The translations under genes were made by a program, and so were the position numbers. From Knufia peltigerae (Eukaryota > Ascomycota > Eurotiomycetes > Chaetothyriales > Trichomeriaceae), in NCBI GenBank assembly GCA_030247855.1, contig JAPDRN010000009.1, positions 124,001-188,000 of the forward strand: a DNA stretch of 64,000 nucleotides, read 5' to 3'. Each line of letters starts with the position of its first letter. Position 1 is the stretch's first letter. Under the pieces are notes generated by a model that ran no database searches, was not told the origin of the DNA, and was given only the letters and a program-made list of their open reading frames with translations. This document shows positions 10,784-21,922 of this stretch, in pieces.

Positions 10784-11312
10784 CTCGAATGTCGATGGAT
10801 TTCCAATCTGCTGTCGACGAGAAAGACTTTGGTACCAACGGGAGGGCATCGCTGGGGTATTTGAAGGGAGTTGGTGAAGGCCGAGGATAAGCGCATGCAT
10901 CCGGGCACCGAATGACGCTAACCATCACCGAGATTTGCATCACGTGAAGTCCAGCCTCGCGGGAGCACGGAATATCTATATTCCGACAAGCGGAGAGGTC
11001 CTCAAACTGAGCGAAGAGCTGCAACGGCCAATCACTCACCTCATCTTGTTCTTCCGGGTGAACTTCACATGGTTTCATCATCATCTCCAAATCATTGATT
11101 GCGTCGTCGTTCAAGCCTCGCTTACTCCGTACACGACCTAGGACAAGCATTGTTGTTATGCTTCTATTTTCTTTGTCCAATATTCCTTAACCTTCCGCAG
11201 AGTCTTTTCATCTCTGCAGATCCGAGAGCTTTTTCCCTCACTTCCTTGGGCCTTGACCCCTCACACACCTCCCTCATGGCTCAATAAGCATTGCCTGCCT
11301 GAGTTGTACGTT
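10784..11312. other. Shared divergent promoter region (BCKDHB / CNNM-like gene)
   Basis: About 530 bp between two divergent starts. TACTCCGTAC lies at 11123-11132. A minus-strand open frame (11180 to 10740) carries a good GTGAGT donor near 11039-11034 and may represent a spliced BCKDHB leader; I do not call it coding. Confidence 0.5.
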
Positions 11313-13659
11313 ATGGAGGCACGAAACACCAACTCCTACTTGGCTACGAGGCCTGCGATCTTGGGTCTAGCCAAAATCCTCGTCCTCTCGCTTTCCCAGC
11401 TCCCAATCGTTCGAGCTGCGCCAATACACGCTTCCTACCTGTTTTTTGCGGCGGAAGAGGACGAAGGGAAAGTTCCTGAGGACCCTACATTATGGATATA
11501 CCTGAGTGTCGCTGCAGCGTTAGTTTTACTTGGAGGAGCATTTGCCGGTTTGACCATTGCCCTCATGGGACAGGTGAGATAACAACTTCATCTCTTGCCA
11601 GACACGGGCCAGCTAACGGAATTGCAGGATGAAATCTACCTTCGAGTTATTCGGGATTCAGGGGAAGGCGCTGAAAAGAAACATGCTGCCAAAGTGTTGA
11701 GTCTATTGCAGAAAGGGAAACACTGGGTGCTGGTCACATTACTCCTGAGTAATGTCATTACGAATGAAACGCTCCCTATCGTACTCGATCGTTCCCTGGG
11801 CGGTGGATGGCCGGCTGTGTTAGGATCGACCGTTCTCATCGGTATGTCTGTGTCGGAGGACCATCCTATATTATTACTGACTTGATGCAGTCATTTTTGG
11901 CGAGATTGTTCCCCAGTCGGTATGCGTTCGATACGGACTACCAATCGGTTCCTGGATGGCTCCTTTCGTTATTCTCCTCATGTACCTCCTCGCTCCTGTC
12001 GCATGGCCAACGGCGAAGTTACTCGATTATCTGCTGGGAGAAGATCATGGGACTGTGTACAAAAAGACAGGCTTGAAGACATTGGTTTCTTTGCACCGTA
12101 GTTTGGGAGAACCTGGGCAACAACTTAATGCCGATGAAGTCACAATCATCAGTGCCGTCCTCGATTTGAAGGAGAAGTCTGTCGGGAGCATCATGACTCC
12201 AATGGAAGATGTCTTCACTTTGTCTCTCGACGATGTCCTGGACGAACCTACGATGGACGATATCCTATCACGAGGATATTCACGAATTCCTATCCACCAC
12301 CCAGACAACGATTCAAATTTTATTGGCATGTTGTTGGTCAAGATGCTGATCACGTACGATCCCGAAGACGCGAAACCTGTTCGAGACTTTGCATTGGCGA
12401 CTTTGCCCGAGACAAGGCCAGATACAAGTTGCTTAGATATTGTGAATTTCTTCCAGGAAGGGAAATCGCACATGGTCCTTGTTTCGGAATATCCTGGGGA
12501 CGACCATGGTGCGCTTGGTGTGGTCACACTGGAGGATGTAATTGAGGAGTTGATTGGAGAAGAAATCGTTGATGAGTCTGATGTCTTTATTGACGTACAC
12601 AAAGCCATCCGACGGGCAATGCCCGCCCCTACCCGGCGAATCCCAAGGGCCTACTTGGTACCCGAACAACACACCGCCAACGGCACCACAACTGATCTGA
12701 TAGATATCGGTGAGGGCGAGACGCTTGAAAGTGCCGAAATACAGAAAACCAAGACTGGCGATAATGCGCAAGTGGCCAAGCTCTTGAATAATGCTCGGCG
12801 TCGATCGAGTGCAGGCAACAGCCTGCCAGGCGAGTCAAAATCTGGCCAGAGATTAATCAGGGCAGGCACAGACGAGGCACTCAGGGAACAGCTCAAACAT
12901 CTAGGTCATCTAGGACCATCAAACCTTGCGAGCAGGCCTAGGATGACGAAGTATACTACCGTCAAAATTAAACCCGGCACAGAGACTATCGTCAAACAAG
13001 ATGTTCCTGATGGTCGACAGACAATTTCTCGACGAGTTTCAGAATCCGCTTCGGAATATCAAGGAGGAATTGGCGAGGGTGTTGTGAAGTCAGGAGGCAA
13101 AGATGCTAGTGACGGAGTGCAGGCTCTCAAGCAGGGGTACGGCACCATTCCTGAATCACCAAACGCCCGACCAGCCAGTCGCACAAAGGGTATTCAAGCC
13201 GATCTTCCACTCAGTCCTAGCCTCTCGGGGCAAGGGGATGATGCGGCCCATGATCATCATGGCCAGTCAGAGTCTCGACCTCCAGCAAAAACCACTGACA
13301 GCCACAGCACGATATGTAGCCTGCCTGATTCCAGATCACGATCGAGGAGTCCCATCTACAGATCGAAAGGACCTGCTCGAAGTGGCAGCATCACAGAAAA
13401 CATTGTCGATGCCAACGGCTTCCGCAAAGTCGTCCTCGAGACAACGTCCAGCAGCGAGTCGAACGAGGAGGAAGACAACAGTGGGACCAACAAAGGTCAC
13501 ACGTCGGCTATCTTAGATGAGAATTCCCGTGTGAGCCTCCTAGGTGGAAATGAAGCCAACGGGCAAGGTGAGGCCGCGAAGAAGAAAAAGCGGCGGCGAC
13601 GCAAAAACAAGCATGGAAAGGGGGAGCGCGAACCCTTGTTGGGGGACAAACAAAGCTAG
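11313..13659 (+). CDS. MAM3: CNNM/Mam3-type membrane protein (DUF21 + CBS pair)
   Basis: Exons 11313-11573, 11628-11841 and 11891-13659 give 747 residues. Introns of 54 and 49 nt have GTGAGA/GTATGT donors and GCAG acceptors, the first with an AGCTAACGG branch site. Residues about 60-240 form the DUF21 (CNNM) membrane domain with several hydrophobic helices. Residues about 250-395 form a CBS pair (VGSIMTPMEDVFTLS, SRGYSRIPIHH, GVVTLEDVIEELIGEEIVDE). The rest is a long, Ser-rich, probably disordered cytosolic tail ending in a Lys/Arg cluster and an acidic dileucine motif (EREPLL, about 737-742). CNNM proteins handle Mg2+ homeostasis; yeast Mam3 is a vacuolar membrane protein affecting metal sensitivity and mitochondrial morphology. 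The sorting motif fits vacuolar delivery by AP-3, which is inference. Confidence 0.92.
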
Positions 13660-14406
13660 CGACCTTTGTTTGATTCTGTTCATAATCGACTCATAATACT
13701 GTACACAACCTTTTGTACTTTTATTGATGGCGCTTGAAAAGGACAAAAGAACAATGAAAACTCTGTGAAGTGAATGAGATGGAAAGAATCGACCCTGTTT
13801 CATTGATTGTGTGACAAAGCCACCTCGAACTCGAACTCGGCAGGCGGTAAGATCACTGCAGCACGAAAGGTATTTTTGTTCTATTCACTACCCCAGGTGA
13901 GTAGGAGAAATAGACACGATTGAACCTACGATTATTATTGTTGTTGTTGTTGTTGTTGTTGTCAATGACCTGCCTATTCACCTTCACTGCCTCACCCAGG
14001 CACCTCCTACTATTCAATATTCTTTCAATGGACAGTGAATTTTTGCGAGGCCACACGGCAACAATTGTTTCCTTTCCATCTTTCTACCTATGCTTCCTGC
14101 TTTCTCTCCTATCCAACAACATCGAACGAACCCACCAAAGTTGACGCTTGCAAAGACCCTCTTGACTTGCTGAAACGTTGATCGTTGATCGTTTCGAGAG
14201 AACCTCTTTTTCTTACTCCTGAGGCCTGACTGTGTCAAAAAAAGAAACCTTCATCTTCTCTACTGATACTACTGCTACCACTACGAATACCACCACCCGT
14301 ACTGCCGGTCAGTACTTCCTCTCTTACACCGGGGGTTTTTTTTGAGAAACAGATACCTACCTTACACGCGAACTACCATTTTCCTCCAAACACTAGTCCG
14401 ACAAAA
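13660..14406. other. Intergenic with (GTT)n microsatellite
   Basis: 3' flank of the CNNM-like gene and promoter/leader of the coiled-coil gene. A (TTG)/(GTT) run spans about 13938-13962, and pyrimidine-rich DNA with T-runs precedes the next ATG. No gene seen. Confidence 0.6.
13938..13962. repeat. (GTT)n microsatellite
   Basis: About eight consecutive GTT triplets preceded by ATT triplets, in intergenic DNA. Confidence 0.9.
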
Positions 14407-16467
14407 ATGCACCTCCGAACCTTTTTGACCTTTTTGAGCTCGGTGCTCTTGTTCGGATTCATCGACGCCTGCCGCAAGAATGACGACATCATCGTCGAAT
14501 GGGTCCAGGCCTACATGGGTTTCGAGGCCAGAGTCGGCCTGTTCTTGTGGGACTGGCTCGACATCTGGCAAGAGGATTTTGAGCGGGCAGTGTGGTGGTT
14601 GTACGCGGTCGTCACTCTCGCCGCCACGGTTGGTTTTGGTGTCTGGTTGACATTGGACTGTGAGCGGCTCGCCCAGGTGTGTATCTACGACACTTGGGCC
14701 GCCATCTGTATCGACGTCAAGGACTGCTTCGACCAGATTTCCTCTTCGGCACAATCCTTTTTGATTTACTGTCTACCCTCCTCCTCGACGACTCTCACCG
14801 AAATTCTTGTTGTTGACCCTCGCTCCTTCGTCAATGTACCTCCTCCTGGGGCCTTCCCTGATGAATCCGCAGAGACCTGGGAAGAAGCTCTTGGAGGAGG
14901 ACCCTTCCTTGATGAATCCATGTGTACCTTGAAAGGGCCTGGAGGAGAAGGAGTGGTAGGCTTCCCTGATGAATCCTCAGGTACCTTGGAAGCTGCTGCT
15001 TCTTTTTCTTCTTCCCGGGGCATTGACGATGTGGCGGAGGCCACCACCACGGCTGTGTCCATCACCGCCGGTCAGCAGCAAACTGCTGACCTACAACAAC
15101 GACAAGGACGGGAAGATGAGAGCGCCGCCCTCAAGTTGTTGAAGGTCGAACTTGACAAGGCAAAAGACGACCTTGTTCAAGAACGTTCTCGAATTGCCAC
15201 CCTCGAGGACGAAAAGAAGGCCGCTGCTGCTGGTGCTGCCACTGCTGCTCCAGTGGTGAAGGAGAGCAGAATGTCGGTGTTCTCTCGACGCAAGATGGAG
15301 GCGGAGATGGGCAGACTTCGAAAAGAAGTCTTGTCCATCGGACACGAAAAGTTGTCCATCGAACGCCGGTCTCGAGAGCTCCAGAATGAGCGAGACGCCA
15401 TCTTGATCGAGAACCGACTTTTGAAAACTCGATTGGAGGAAGAAACGGGGGTCGCTGCACCAGCAGCACCAGCACCAGCACCAGCACCAGCCGAAAAGAC
15501 CGAGCCTCAACAACAAGAGGCCGGAACTCAAACGGACCTTGTTGTTGAGGTTCAACAACCTGCCGCCGTCGCCGCCGTGGCCACCGATGTGACCACCACC
15601 AATGTCGAAGAGCTGCAGAGATGGCAGCAATGGTTCGCCGAGTTGCAATTCGCATACGAAGCGACCAAGGAGACGTTGGGGCGTTGCGATCATGCACGCC
15701 AGGTGGCCATTGGAGAGAGGGACGCGGCCACGCAAGAGAGGGACGCGGCTTTGGCACAGGTCGCCCATCATCATCAACAGGCCAACGAAGCGGTCTGGGC
15801 ATTGACTCGGGAGAATGAAATGTTGAAGGAGTCAATCACAAAGGTTCGAGCCGAGGCCCAGGCCCAGGCCAACAAGGCCAATGCCAATGATGGTGATGGG
15901 TCGTCGTCGTCGTCGTCGTTGTCGTCGTCCATCGTCTTCAACGGCTCGGCCACGGCGGCGGGCAAGGAGCGGGCCGGAATGTTGAGGACGATCCGCGACC
16001 TCGCGACCGACAAGGCCGCCCTGAGCAAGGAGGTCAAGGGCCTCAGGTCGGCCAACGAGGACCTGGCCGGCCAGGTCGCCCGGTTGGGGGCCGCCAACGT
16101 CGACCTCGCCAACAAGGTCGGCCAGTTGGAGACGGAGGTCGACGTCTGGAAACAGACCAACGACGTCGACGTCGAGAAGGCCAAGCAGGCGGCGTCGGAC
16201 CACGAGCAGGTGTTGAGGTGGAAACAGGCTCAGGTCGACGCCGCCGAGGGCAGGGCCGACATGATGGTCGTCGTCCAAGAGGCGGCGGCCACTCAACAAC
16301 AAGTCTCGGCGTCGGCGTCGGTGTCGGCCACGTCTCCGAGGAAGAACAAGCGGGTCGCCGCTCAACAGTTGGGTGGGGTGGTGAAGAAGAAGGCCCTCTG
16401 TGAAGAAGGGGAGGAGGAGGAGGAGAAGAAGGAGGAAGAGGAAGAGGAAGTGAGTGAGGAGGAGTAG
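14407..16467 (+). CDS. Unrecognised membrane-anchored long coiled-coil protein
   Basis: Single open frame, 686 residues; I do not recognise the family. Visible parts: an N-terminal hydrophobic signal or anchor (residues 1-20), a second hydrophobic segment (about 60-80, WWLYAVVTLAATVGFGVWLTL), then three short repeats built around F-(P/L)-DES (about residues 150, 167 and 186; DNA copies at 14853, 14904 and 14961). These are followed by heptad-rich coiled-coil stretches (about 220-350 and 400-640) interrupted by Ala-Pro dipeptides, a poly-Ser run (15901-15930) and a closing Lys/Glu-rich tail. Polar and charged residues dominate, giving it the look of a tether or scaffold. Third codon positions become very GC-rich after about 15950. 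The weak conservation signals and low complexity suggest a lineage-specific gene. An internal intron cannot be excluded. Confidence 0.7.
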   Translation: MHLRTFLTFLSSVLLFGFIDACRKNDDIIVEWVQAYMGFEARVGLFLWDWLDIWQEDFERAVWWLYAVVTLAATVGFGVWLTLDCERLAQVCIYDTWAAICIDVKDCFDQISSSAQSFLIYCLPSSSTTLTEILVVDPRSFVNVPPPGAFPDESAETWEEALGGGPFLDESMCTLKGPGGEGVVGFPDESSGTLEAAASFSSSRGIDDVAEATTTAVSITAGQQQTADLQQRQGREDESAALKLLKVELDKAKDDLVQERSRIATLEDEKKAAAAGAATAAPVVKESRMSVFSRRKMEAEMGRLRKEVLSIGHEKLSIERRSRELQNERDAILIENRLLKTRLEEETGVAAPAAPAPAPAPAEKTEPQQQEAGTQTDLVVEVQQPAAVAAVATDVTTTNVEELQRWQQWFAELQFAYEATKETLGRCDHARQVAIGERDAATQERDAALAQVAHHHQQANEAVWALTRENEMLKESITKVRAEAQAQANKANANDGDGSSSSSSLSSSIVFNGSATAAGKERAGMLRTIRDLATDKAALSKEVKGLRSANEDLAGQVARLGAANVDLANKVGQLETEVDVWKQTNDVDVEKAKQAASDHEQVLRWKQAQVDAAEGRADMMVVVQEAAATQQQVSASASVSATSPRKNKRVAAQQLGGVVKKKALCEEGEEEEEKKEEEEEEVSEEE

Positions 16468-16543
16468 AGGGAGGCAGGGGGGAGGGAGGGAGGCAGGGAG
16501 GGATGGTTGAGAGACAGGGGAAAGGGAGGGAGGGAGGGAGGGA
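16468..16543 (+). repeat. G-run tract (GGGA)n with G-quadruplex potential
   Basis: More than ten runs of three or more G separated by one to about ten bases begin immediately after the TAG of the coiled-coil gene, in the sense strand of its presumed 3' UTR. Confidence 0.8.
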
Positions 16544-17418
16544 ATGATGAAGGGATGGAAAAAGGGGTGTGGAATGTGGTGAGATTTGAGGGAGAAATGG
16601 AGTTTTGAGAGTGTGCATGAGGCACACACGACGCACACACGCACACATGCACACGAAGCGCGTGGAAAGGAATGAATCATGGAGAGAGTCCTGGAGACTC
16701 CCAAAAGAGTGTTGTGGTTGTATGAGTATCATGGACATGAATTGTACAAAGACATTTAAATGACAATCAACAGTGCTACGAAGTTGCAACCACTGGTGCA
16801 TTCTTCTGTCATGGAAGTTTCAATTTTGACACAAATCTCATGACACCGACGCAGATTGTGAAAAGGCTTCTTCTTCCACAGTGCCCGATCGACCGAGTTG
16901 CCTTTGCTCACGTCTCACCGACAAGGAGAACTGGACAAGTAGATGAACGGTAAGAAGGATGTGTAGAGATATGGGATTAACCAAAGGACGTGTCTGTGTC
17001 TGTACAGTATGTACAGGGTATGTAATCATGACAAAATGGGCCAACTCCATCGCCTGCAACGACATGTATTGCTTCAAACAACCTTGCAAAAGTATGAGAG
17101 TAACGCTACATAAACCATACTCCGTCCCCAACAACCCTCCATCAACAAGTGAGAGAGAGTGAGGCGGAAAAGAGGACGAAAAAGAAAGAAGAAAAAAAAA
17201 GCTCTTGACAACGCTTCATTCTCTTTCTTTCTATTACAGAGTACACACACACAAAACACACATAGACATTACCATTTCATATCGTATCATCATCACCCAC
17301 GAGGGGAAAAAAAACCAAAGACTTTTTTTGATACATCACTTGAAGGAGTACCACATTCATCCCCTCGGCACTAGAAGATAGAGTGACGACGAGAGACAAT
17401 ATAACCAAAAAAAGGAAA
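16468..17418. other. Intergenic with G-rich tract (3' of coiled-coil gene, 3' of MDM34)
   Basis: Convergent 3' flanks. 16468-16543 is a run of GGGAGG/GGGA units directly after the stop codon. CACACA-type repeats occur near 16625-16650 and 17240-17260, poly-A runs near 17185, and TACTCCGT at 17118-17125. No gene seen. Confidence 0.6.
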
Positions 17419-19356
17419 TCACCTCGCATAAGCAGGGGGTGGTGGTCTCTCTTCGTCTCTCGGAGACATGGGTCCGAAACTACCCTTGAGTCTTTCGTCT
17501 TCGTACCTTCTGGCCAATTCCGCGGCCATTTTCATCATCCACGCTCGCTCGGCGATGCTGCCTCCGTTACTTGGATCGGCCACGAATTGAAGGAAATTAG
17601 GTAGCGGTGTCAAAGAAGGTCCGCCTGACCCTCCCCCTTCATGAAGGCCGGATTTTTCAGTGGCTGAACCCGAGGTGGCGGTGGTAGTAGTAGTAGTGGG
17701 AGATGCGGCTGAACTATGTTGTTGTTGTTGGAATGGAAGTGGAGGTGGAATTTGTCTCTTCTCTTGTGGAGGAATATACAATGATGCCCGTGGAGTTTCA
17801 TCGTCGTCTTCAGCATTGGCTGTTGCCACAGTAGGAATGATTCTCCTATTAGTATTACGCACACGAATCGTGGCATGGGGATCGAATGATTTTGATGATG
17901 CACCTTCCGAATCTACTAGTGGATGTTGGTCAACGTGTGCAGGCACAGCAGGTCCTGGCATGCCTTCACTGACGCTCCGCGTACCAGTATTGCTGCTCCT
18001 TTGATGTTGTAGATTCGCCGGGAGACCGGGCTTCTTCGCAATGGCGGGACTGGTTGGTGGCGTGATAAGACCCAACCCCTTTGTAGAATCAAACGAGGTG
18101 GTGGCGGCTGGTGCAGAAAACACCGAAGGTGCTGTGGCTGAGGTGCTTTCGGAAACACTCTCGGTATCGACAGTTGAGCTGCCGGACTCGGTAACACTCT
18201 CAGGTTCTCCTGTTTCTGGGTGCGCGCGCAAATCTACCACCCTCTTCTTTCTCCGGCGTCGATGTCCTTGTCCGTGTCGTCCACCGCCCATACCCAATCC
18301 ATGACTAGCAGAGTTCAGAGTCTGCAAAGTCGATCGTGTATGCGTGCTGTCGAAAGTATAGGTGGTCGCCGTACTTAGACTTCCAGCGTACGAATGCGAT
18401 CTCGACAAAGCTGGCGTAGGAGATCTTGTATGAGGGTGAGACGGCGACATTTCGCCACGTTCCAAAGGACCGGTCCATGCTCTGAAGACCGCGTCTCGGA
18501 TAGAAGGAGTGAAAAGAGACAAAGTCCGATGCGAATCAGTTAACGTTGCAAGTCTGATTAGATTCTTCCTCGAAAACAAAGATTGCGTCTCGACGGATGA
18601 ATCAAGAGACAAAGATGCGACTTCAGCAGGGGTCAAGACCGCGCCGGTGCTATCGACAGGGTCTTGAGGAGGGCTGGCCAGAGGATCGACCACCAGCTCA
18701 TCTTTTGTTGGCTGTAGCGTACCCAGCTCTCGTTCCTCCTGGGCTTGTTGTTCGGGTACCCATAATCGCAACGATAGTCTATGAATGATGGCGGGCAATT
18801 CATCCATTAGCAGGCCCCGCAGTTGTGTTTCGATTTCCTTTTGCAGAAAGTTGGCCACGAATGGGATCGAGTCAAATGTAGACGAGACGCGGAGGGATTC
18901 GAGAGGGTCGTTTCGAAAAACTAGAGTCAGCCCTTTTTGTCGAGAAAAGACCAGAATAATGAAGCCCGACAAGCGAAATTCCGACAGTGTGATCTGAAGG
19001 GGAATCGTGAGGCCAGTATCCGCAGCCAAGGGCTGTGGTGAAGCAAACGCCGACCGGGTGCGTAGATACGTGTTCAACGGATTGGCCTGCACTTTGGTCT
19101 TGAGTGTGAGGTATGCATTTCCCTTGTACATCATCTTGAAGGTGCCTCTAAACCTGTCCTCGGCCAGGTCACCGATCTCCAGAATCTCCAGCTCCGGCGG
19201 AACATCTCCCAGGTTCAACTCGTTCACCACGATATCGTCGACGATGATGGCAGGTTTTGGGTCGGCTCGATTCAGGGCGTTCGTGAGCAGCTCCTGGGCT
19301 CGAGGGAGGAAGCCAGCGTCGGTCGATAAGGGCGACCAGTTGAAGTTGAAGGCCAT
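17419..19356 (-). CDS. MDM34: Mdm34, ERMES complex outer-membrane subunit
   Basis: Single exon, 645 residues. The N-terminus MAFNFNWSPL and the following SMP-type lipid-binding domain (about 1-200, including PPELEILEIGDLAEDRF and LSEFRLSGFIILVFS) are characteristic of Mdm34/Mmm2. A Lys/Arg block (HRRRRKKRVVDLR, about 365-377) is also typical of filamentous-fungal Mdm34. The remainder is a Ser/Thr/Pro-rich, probably disordered region ending in PPPPAYAR. With Mmm1, Mdm10 and Mdm12, Mdm34 forms the ER-mitochondria encounter structure, which carries phospholipids and keeps mitochondrial shape. The start is the first ATG and matches the family. Length is at the long end for the family, owing to the C-terminal disordered part. 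Confidence 0.96.
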   Translation of the reverse strand: MAFNFNWSPLSTDAGFLPRAQELLTNALNRADPKPAIIVDDIVVNELNLGDVPPELEILEIGDLAEDRFRGTFKMMYKGNAYLTLKTKVQANPLNTYLRTRSAFASPQPLAADTGLTIPLQITLSEFRLSGFIILVFSRQKGLTLVFRNDPLESLRVSSTFDSIPFVANFLQKEIETQLRGLLMDELPAIIHRLSLRLWVPEQQAQEERELGTLQPTKDELVVDPLASPPQDPVDSTGAVLTPAEVASLSLDSSVETQSLFSRKNLIRLATLTDSHRTLSLFTPSIRDAVFRAWTGPLERGEMSPSHPHTRSPTPALSRSHSYAGSLSTATTYTFDSTHTRSTLQTLNSASHGLGMGGGRHGQGHRRRRKKRVVDLRAHPETGEPESVTESGSSTVDTESVSESTSATAPSVFSAPAATTSFDSTKGLGLITPPTSPAIAKKPGLPANLQHQRSSNTGTRSVSEGMPGPAVPAHVDQHPLVDSEGASSKSFDPHATIRVRNTNRRIIPTVATANAEDDDETPRASLYIPPQEKRQIPPPLPFQQQQHSSAASPTTTTTTATSGSATEKSGLHEGGGSGGPSLTPLPNFLQFVADPSNGGSIAERAWMMKMAAELARRYEDERLKGSFGPMSPRDEERPPPPAYAR

Positions 19357-20150
19357 TGTTGAAATTTCGGCCCTCTAGAGGGGGAAAGGTTGTTGTATTG
19401 GTGAGTGTTATCGCAGGGAGCAGGCACACTGCTTGATCATGGCTCAGGAAAGCTCTTTTTTTCCACTCTCCAGCAAGATAACAAAGATAAACTCGGGGGG
19501 AAAGTCTGGAGACGATACGAGCAGTAAAAAGCGCTCGTGCAAGTCCCCCCAGAATCGGTGTTCGCCGTGATCAGGAAAGGCACAAGGACATGTGCATTAG
19601 CGATGGTGGTTGGTGGTTCGTGGTGGTGTGACGTTGTTGTCTGATGAATGACCGGCAGATGATGATGATATGGAGCGGTTGAAAGCAAACGACTTCTTGA
19701 GCAGACGACGCGTGTAGGAATCGTAGTGTACAGACAAAGGAAGATGGAATGTTGTGTTGTTATTGTTACATGGACCTTTGAAGCGAAATTGGAGCGTGCA
19801 AACCTTTCAATTTCATGGTCCGTTAATAATAAATGCTCATCATCGCTTTTCTGTGGTTGAATTTCCCAGTTTCTGCTGCCGACGGATTGACGGGGCTCGG
19901 CGGAAAGTGGGAAGAAAAACACGGGCACCAACGGGAACGGAAAAACAAATCACCAGACAGAGAATAGACCGTAATGATCCGTAGTAGTCTTCGGATGGCG
20001 GATTTACTTTGATCCAGTCCTCCTTGTCCCCCTGTACCCTGTATTCGTAGCATGTACGGAGTACGGAGTACAATACTTCTGGACGGAGTACAGGACTTGT
20101 TATGGTTCCACTAGCATTCTTTCCCCCCTTGGTATCCTCACAGTCATCAA
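19357..20150. other. Intergenic: MDM34 promoter and MFS transporter 3' flank
   Basis: No gene seen. A double motif GTACGGAGTACGGAGTAC at 20054-20071 and a further ACGGAGTAC at 20083-20091 make the densest cluster of the recurrent TACTCCGTA element. Poly-pyrimidine stretches lie close to the MDM34 start. Confidence 0.6.
20054..20091. repeat. Cluster of three TACTCCGTA/TACGGAGTA elements
   Basis: Overlapping GTACGGAGTAC copies at 20054-20071 plus ACGGAGTAC at 20083-20091. They match intergenic copies elsewhere in the window. Confidence 0.75.
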
Positions 20151-21922
20151 CTAGACAACGTTTCGATGTTCCACAGTCGTGCTAGCCTTCTCACTGAGAC
20201 TGCCCAGACGCGCCTTGTCAATATCTACCTGAGCTACTTCGGCCTCTTCGCCATCAAAGATCTTTGCAATCTCCTCAAGGGTCGGCCCACGCGTCTCAAC
20301 ATAGAGGAAATAGACAAAGACCAACTCGAATGCGATCCAGCACTACAACACGACATGCAATTAGTGTGGGGACTTAATATAATCAATGAACATCAATCAG
20401 ACTCACCGTGTAGATCGTGTACAGCTTCCAGTTTGGCTGCAAGTGCTCGAAACCCAGAGGGTTGACATATTGGTTGATGACCAGCGCGACTTGGACCCAA
20501 AAGTTCATCACCATGAGGCCTTTGGCGCGGATCTTGAAAGGCATGATTTCCACCGTGTATCCGACCAACAATCCAGACCAGGCGAGAGCGTATGTCGTAC
20601 CGTGCAGCCAGATGAAAACCACAACGGCTTTACCGGCCGCTTTGTTGCCACTGTCTTGATACTTGGCCGCACATATTGTCCAGGCAATGAAGCACAACAA
20701 CATGCCAGTAGTGGCCGCTAAAAAGAGTGGCCGTCGACCTACGCGGTCGCAAAGCAAGGCACAAGTTGTGGATACAATGAGGGACCAGATGGTCAAGCCG
20801 CCATTCAGACCGAGCTGCGCATCTGAGCTAGTAATGCCGATGGATTTGTAAATGTTGGCCGAGTAGTAAGACACCAAGCCGTTTCCTGACCACTGGGAAA
20901 ACAGACCTAGGGAGATGATCAAGATAAGTCTGTACCGATTACCCTTGGTCTTGAGAAAGTCAAGGTAAGTGGATGATTTCTTTGCTAGGAATTCGAGACG
21001 AAGAGTCTCTCTGATCTCGGCATATTCAAACTGGACGGTAGGATGTTGAGCGTTGCCATTGGCGTGGTATTTGGCGAGCACGGCAAGTGCCTCGTCCCCG
21101 CGATCCTTCGATATCAGCCATCTAGGGGACTCGGGAATCCACCAGATGAAGATGATTTGGATCACGGATGGAGCACCTTGAACGATGGTGGGAATTCGCC
21201 AGGACCATTCGGTTGGGATACGCTTGGTGCCGAACGAGAGCCATGTGTTGACGATGGCTCCTAGATTCCAGAGACAGTTGTATACGGCTGTCACACGACC
21301 ACGATGTTGAGGATGGCATAGCTCAGTGAGCAAGAGTGGAGATGACAGTTGAGCCATGCTGTTGCCGAACCCCATGAGAAAACGACCACCTTTGAACATG
21401 GCCAAGTTCTGCGAGGCACCCTGGATCGCAGCTGCGATGATCATAATGATGCACCCCATAATGATGGGCATTTTTCTACCCCAGTGGTCTGAAATGAACG
21501 GTCTGGAAGGACAGTGTCAGTTTGCCCAGTCAATCAACATTGCAGTTTCATGCGTCAAACTATCACTTACACAACTGGCAGACTGGCAATCGAGCCAATG
21601 CTGTAAAGGGCGGTCAAGATGCCTAGGTTGGAGCCTTGGGGGTCATGGAAATAATCTGTCCATTGTGGCAGAATCCGAATGTTATTCAACATGGACCTAT
21701 CTGTGTCAGTATGCTTTGGACATGGATCTCTAGGCGCCGGAGTGGTACTTACCCATCGTAGCCGGTGGTTGCAGATGCGACACAGATGATGCCAGCATAA
21801 AAGTAGAGCTTTCTCAGACCGGGATCGCTACGCCAATTGACACGTTCAAGTTCTGGTGCTTCGGCTTGTGCGATAGCCACCTCAGTTTGGCGCGTAGCAC
21901 CAGCCTTTATCTTTGAAGTCAT
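20151..21922 (-). CDS. MFS sugar transporter (hexose/lactose-permease-like)
   Basis: Four exons on the minus strand: 21922-21753, 21696-21571, 21502-20407 and 20342-20151, giving 527 residues. Introns are 56, 68 and 64 nt with GTAAGT/GTGAGT donors. The start MTSKIKAG follows a stop-bearing region and gives the usual hydrophilic N-tail before helix 1. Sugar-transporter signatures of Pfam PF00083 are present: ISDHWGRKMPI (loop 2-3), PESPRWLISKDRG (loop 6), DRVGRRPLF (loop 8-9) and VETRGPTLEEI after helix 12. The last exon, which restores VETRG, is only visible after splicing. It acts as a plasma-membrane H+/sugar symporter or facilitator; the sugar cannot be read from sequence. Confidence 0.93.

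Noticed and set aside
10740..11180. Minus-strand 146-codon open frame overlapping the start of BCKDHB
   Set aside because: It overlaps BCKDHB in another frame and has a strong GTGAGT donor in its middle, so it is better explained as a spliced leader or chance.
15832..16801. Several long minus-strand frames opposite the coiled-coil gene
   Set aside because: Pro/Ser/Leu-rich mirror images of the low-complexity coding and G-rich tract; no independent coding signal.
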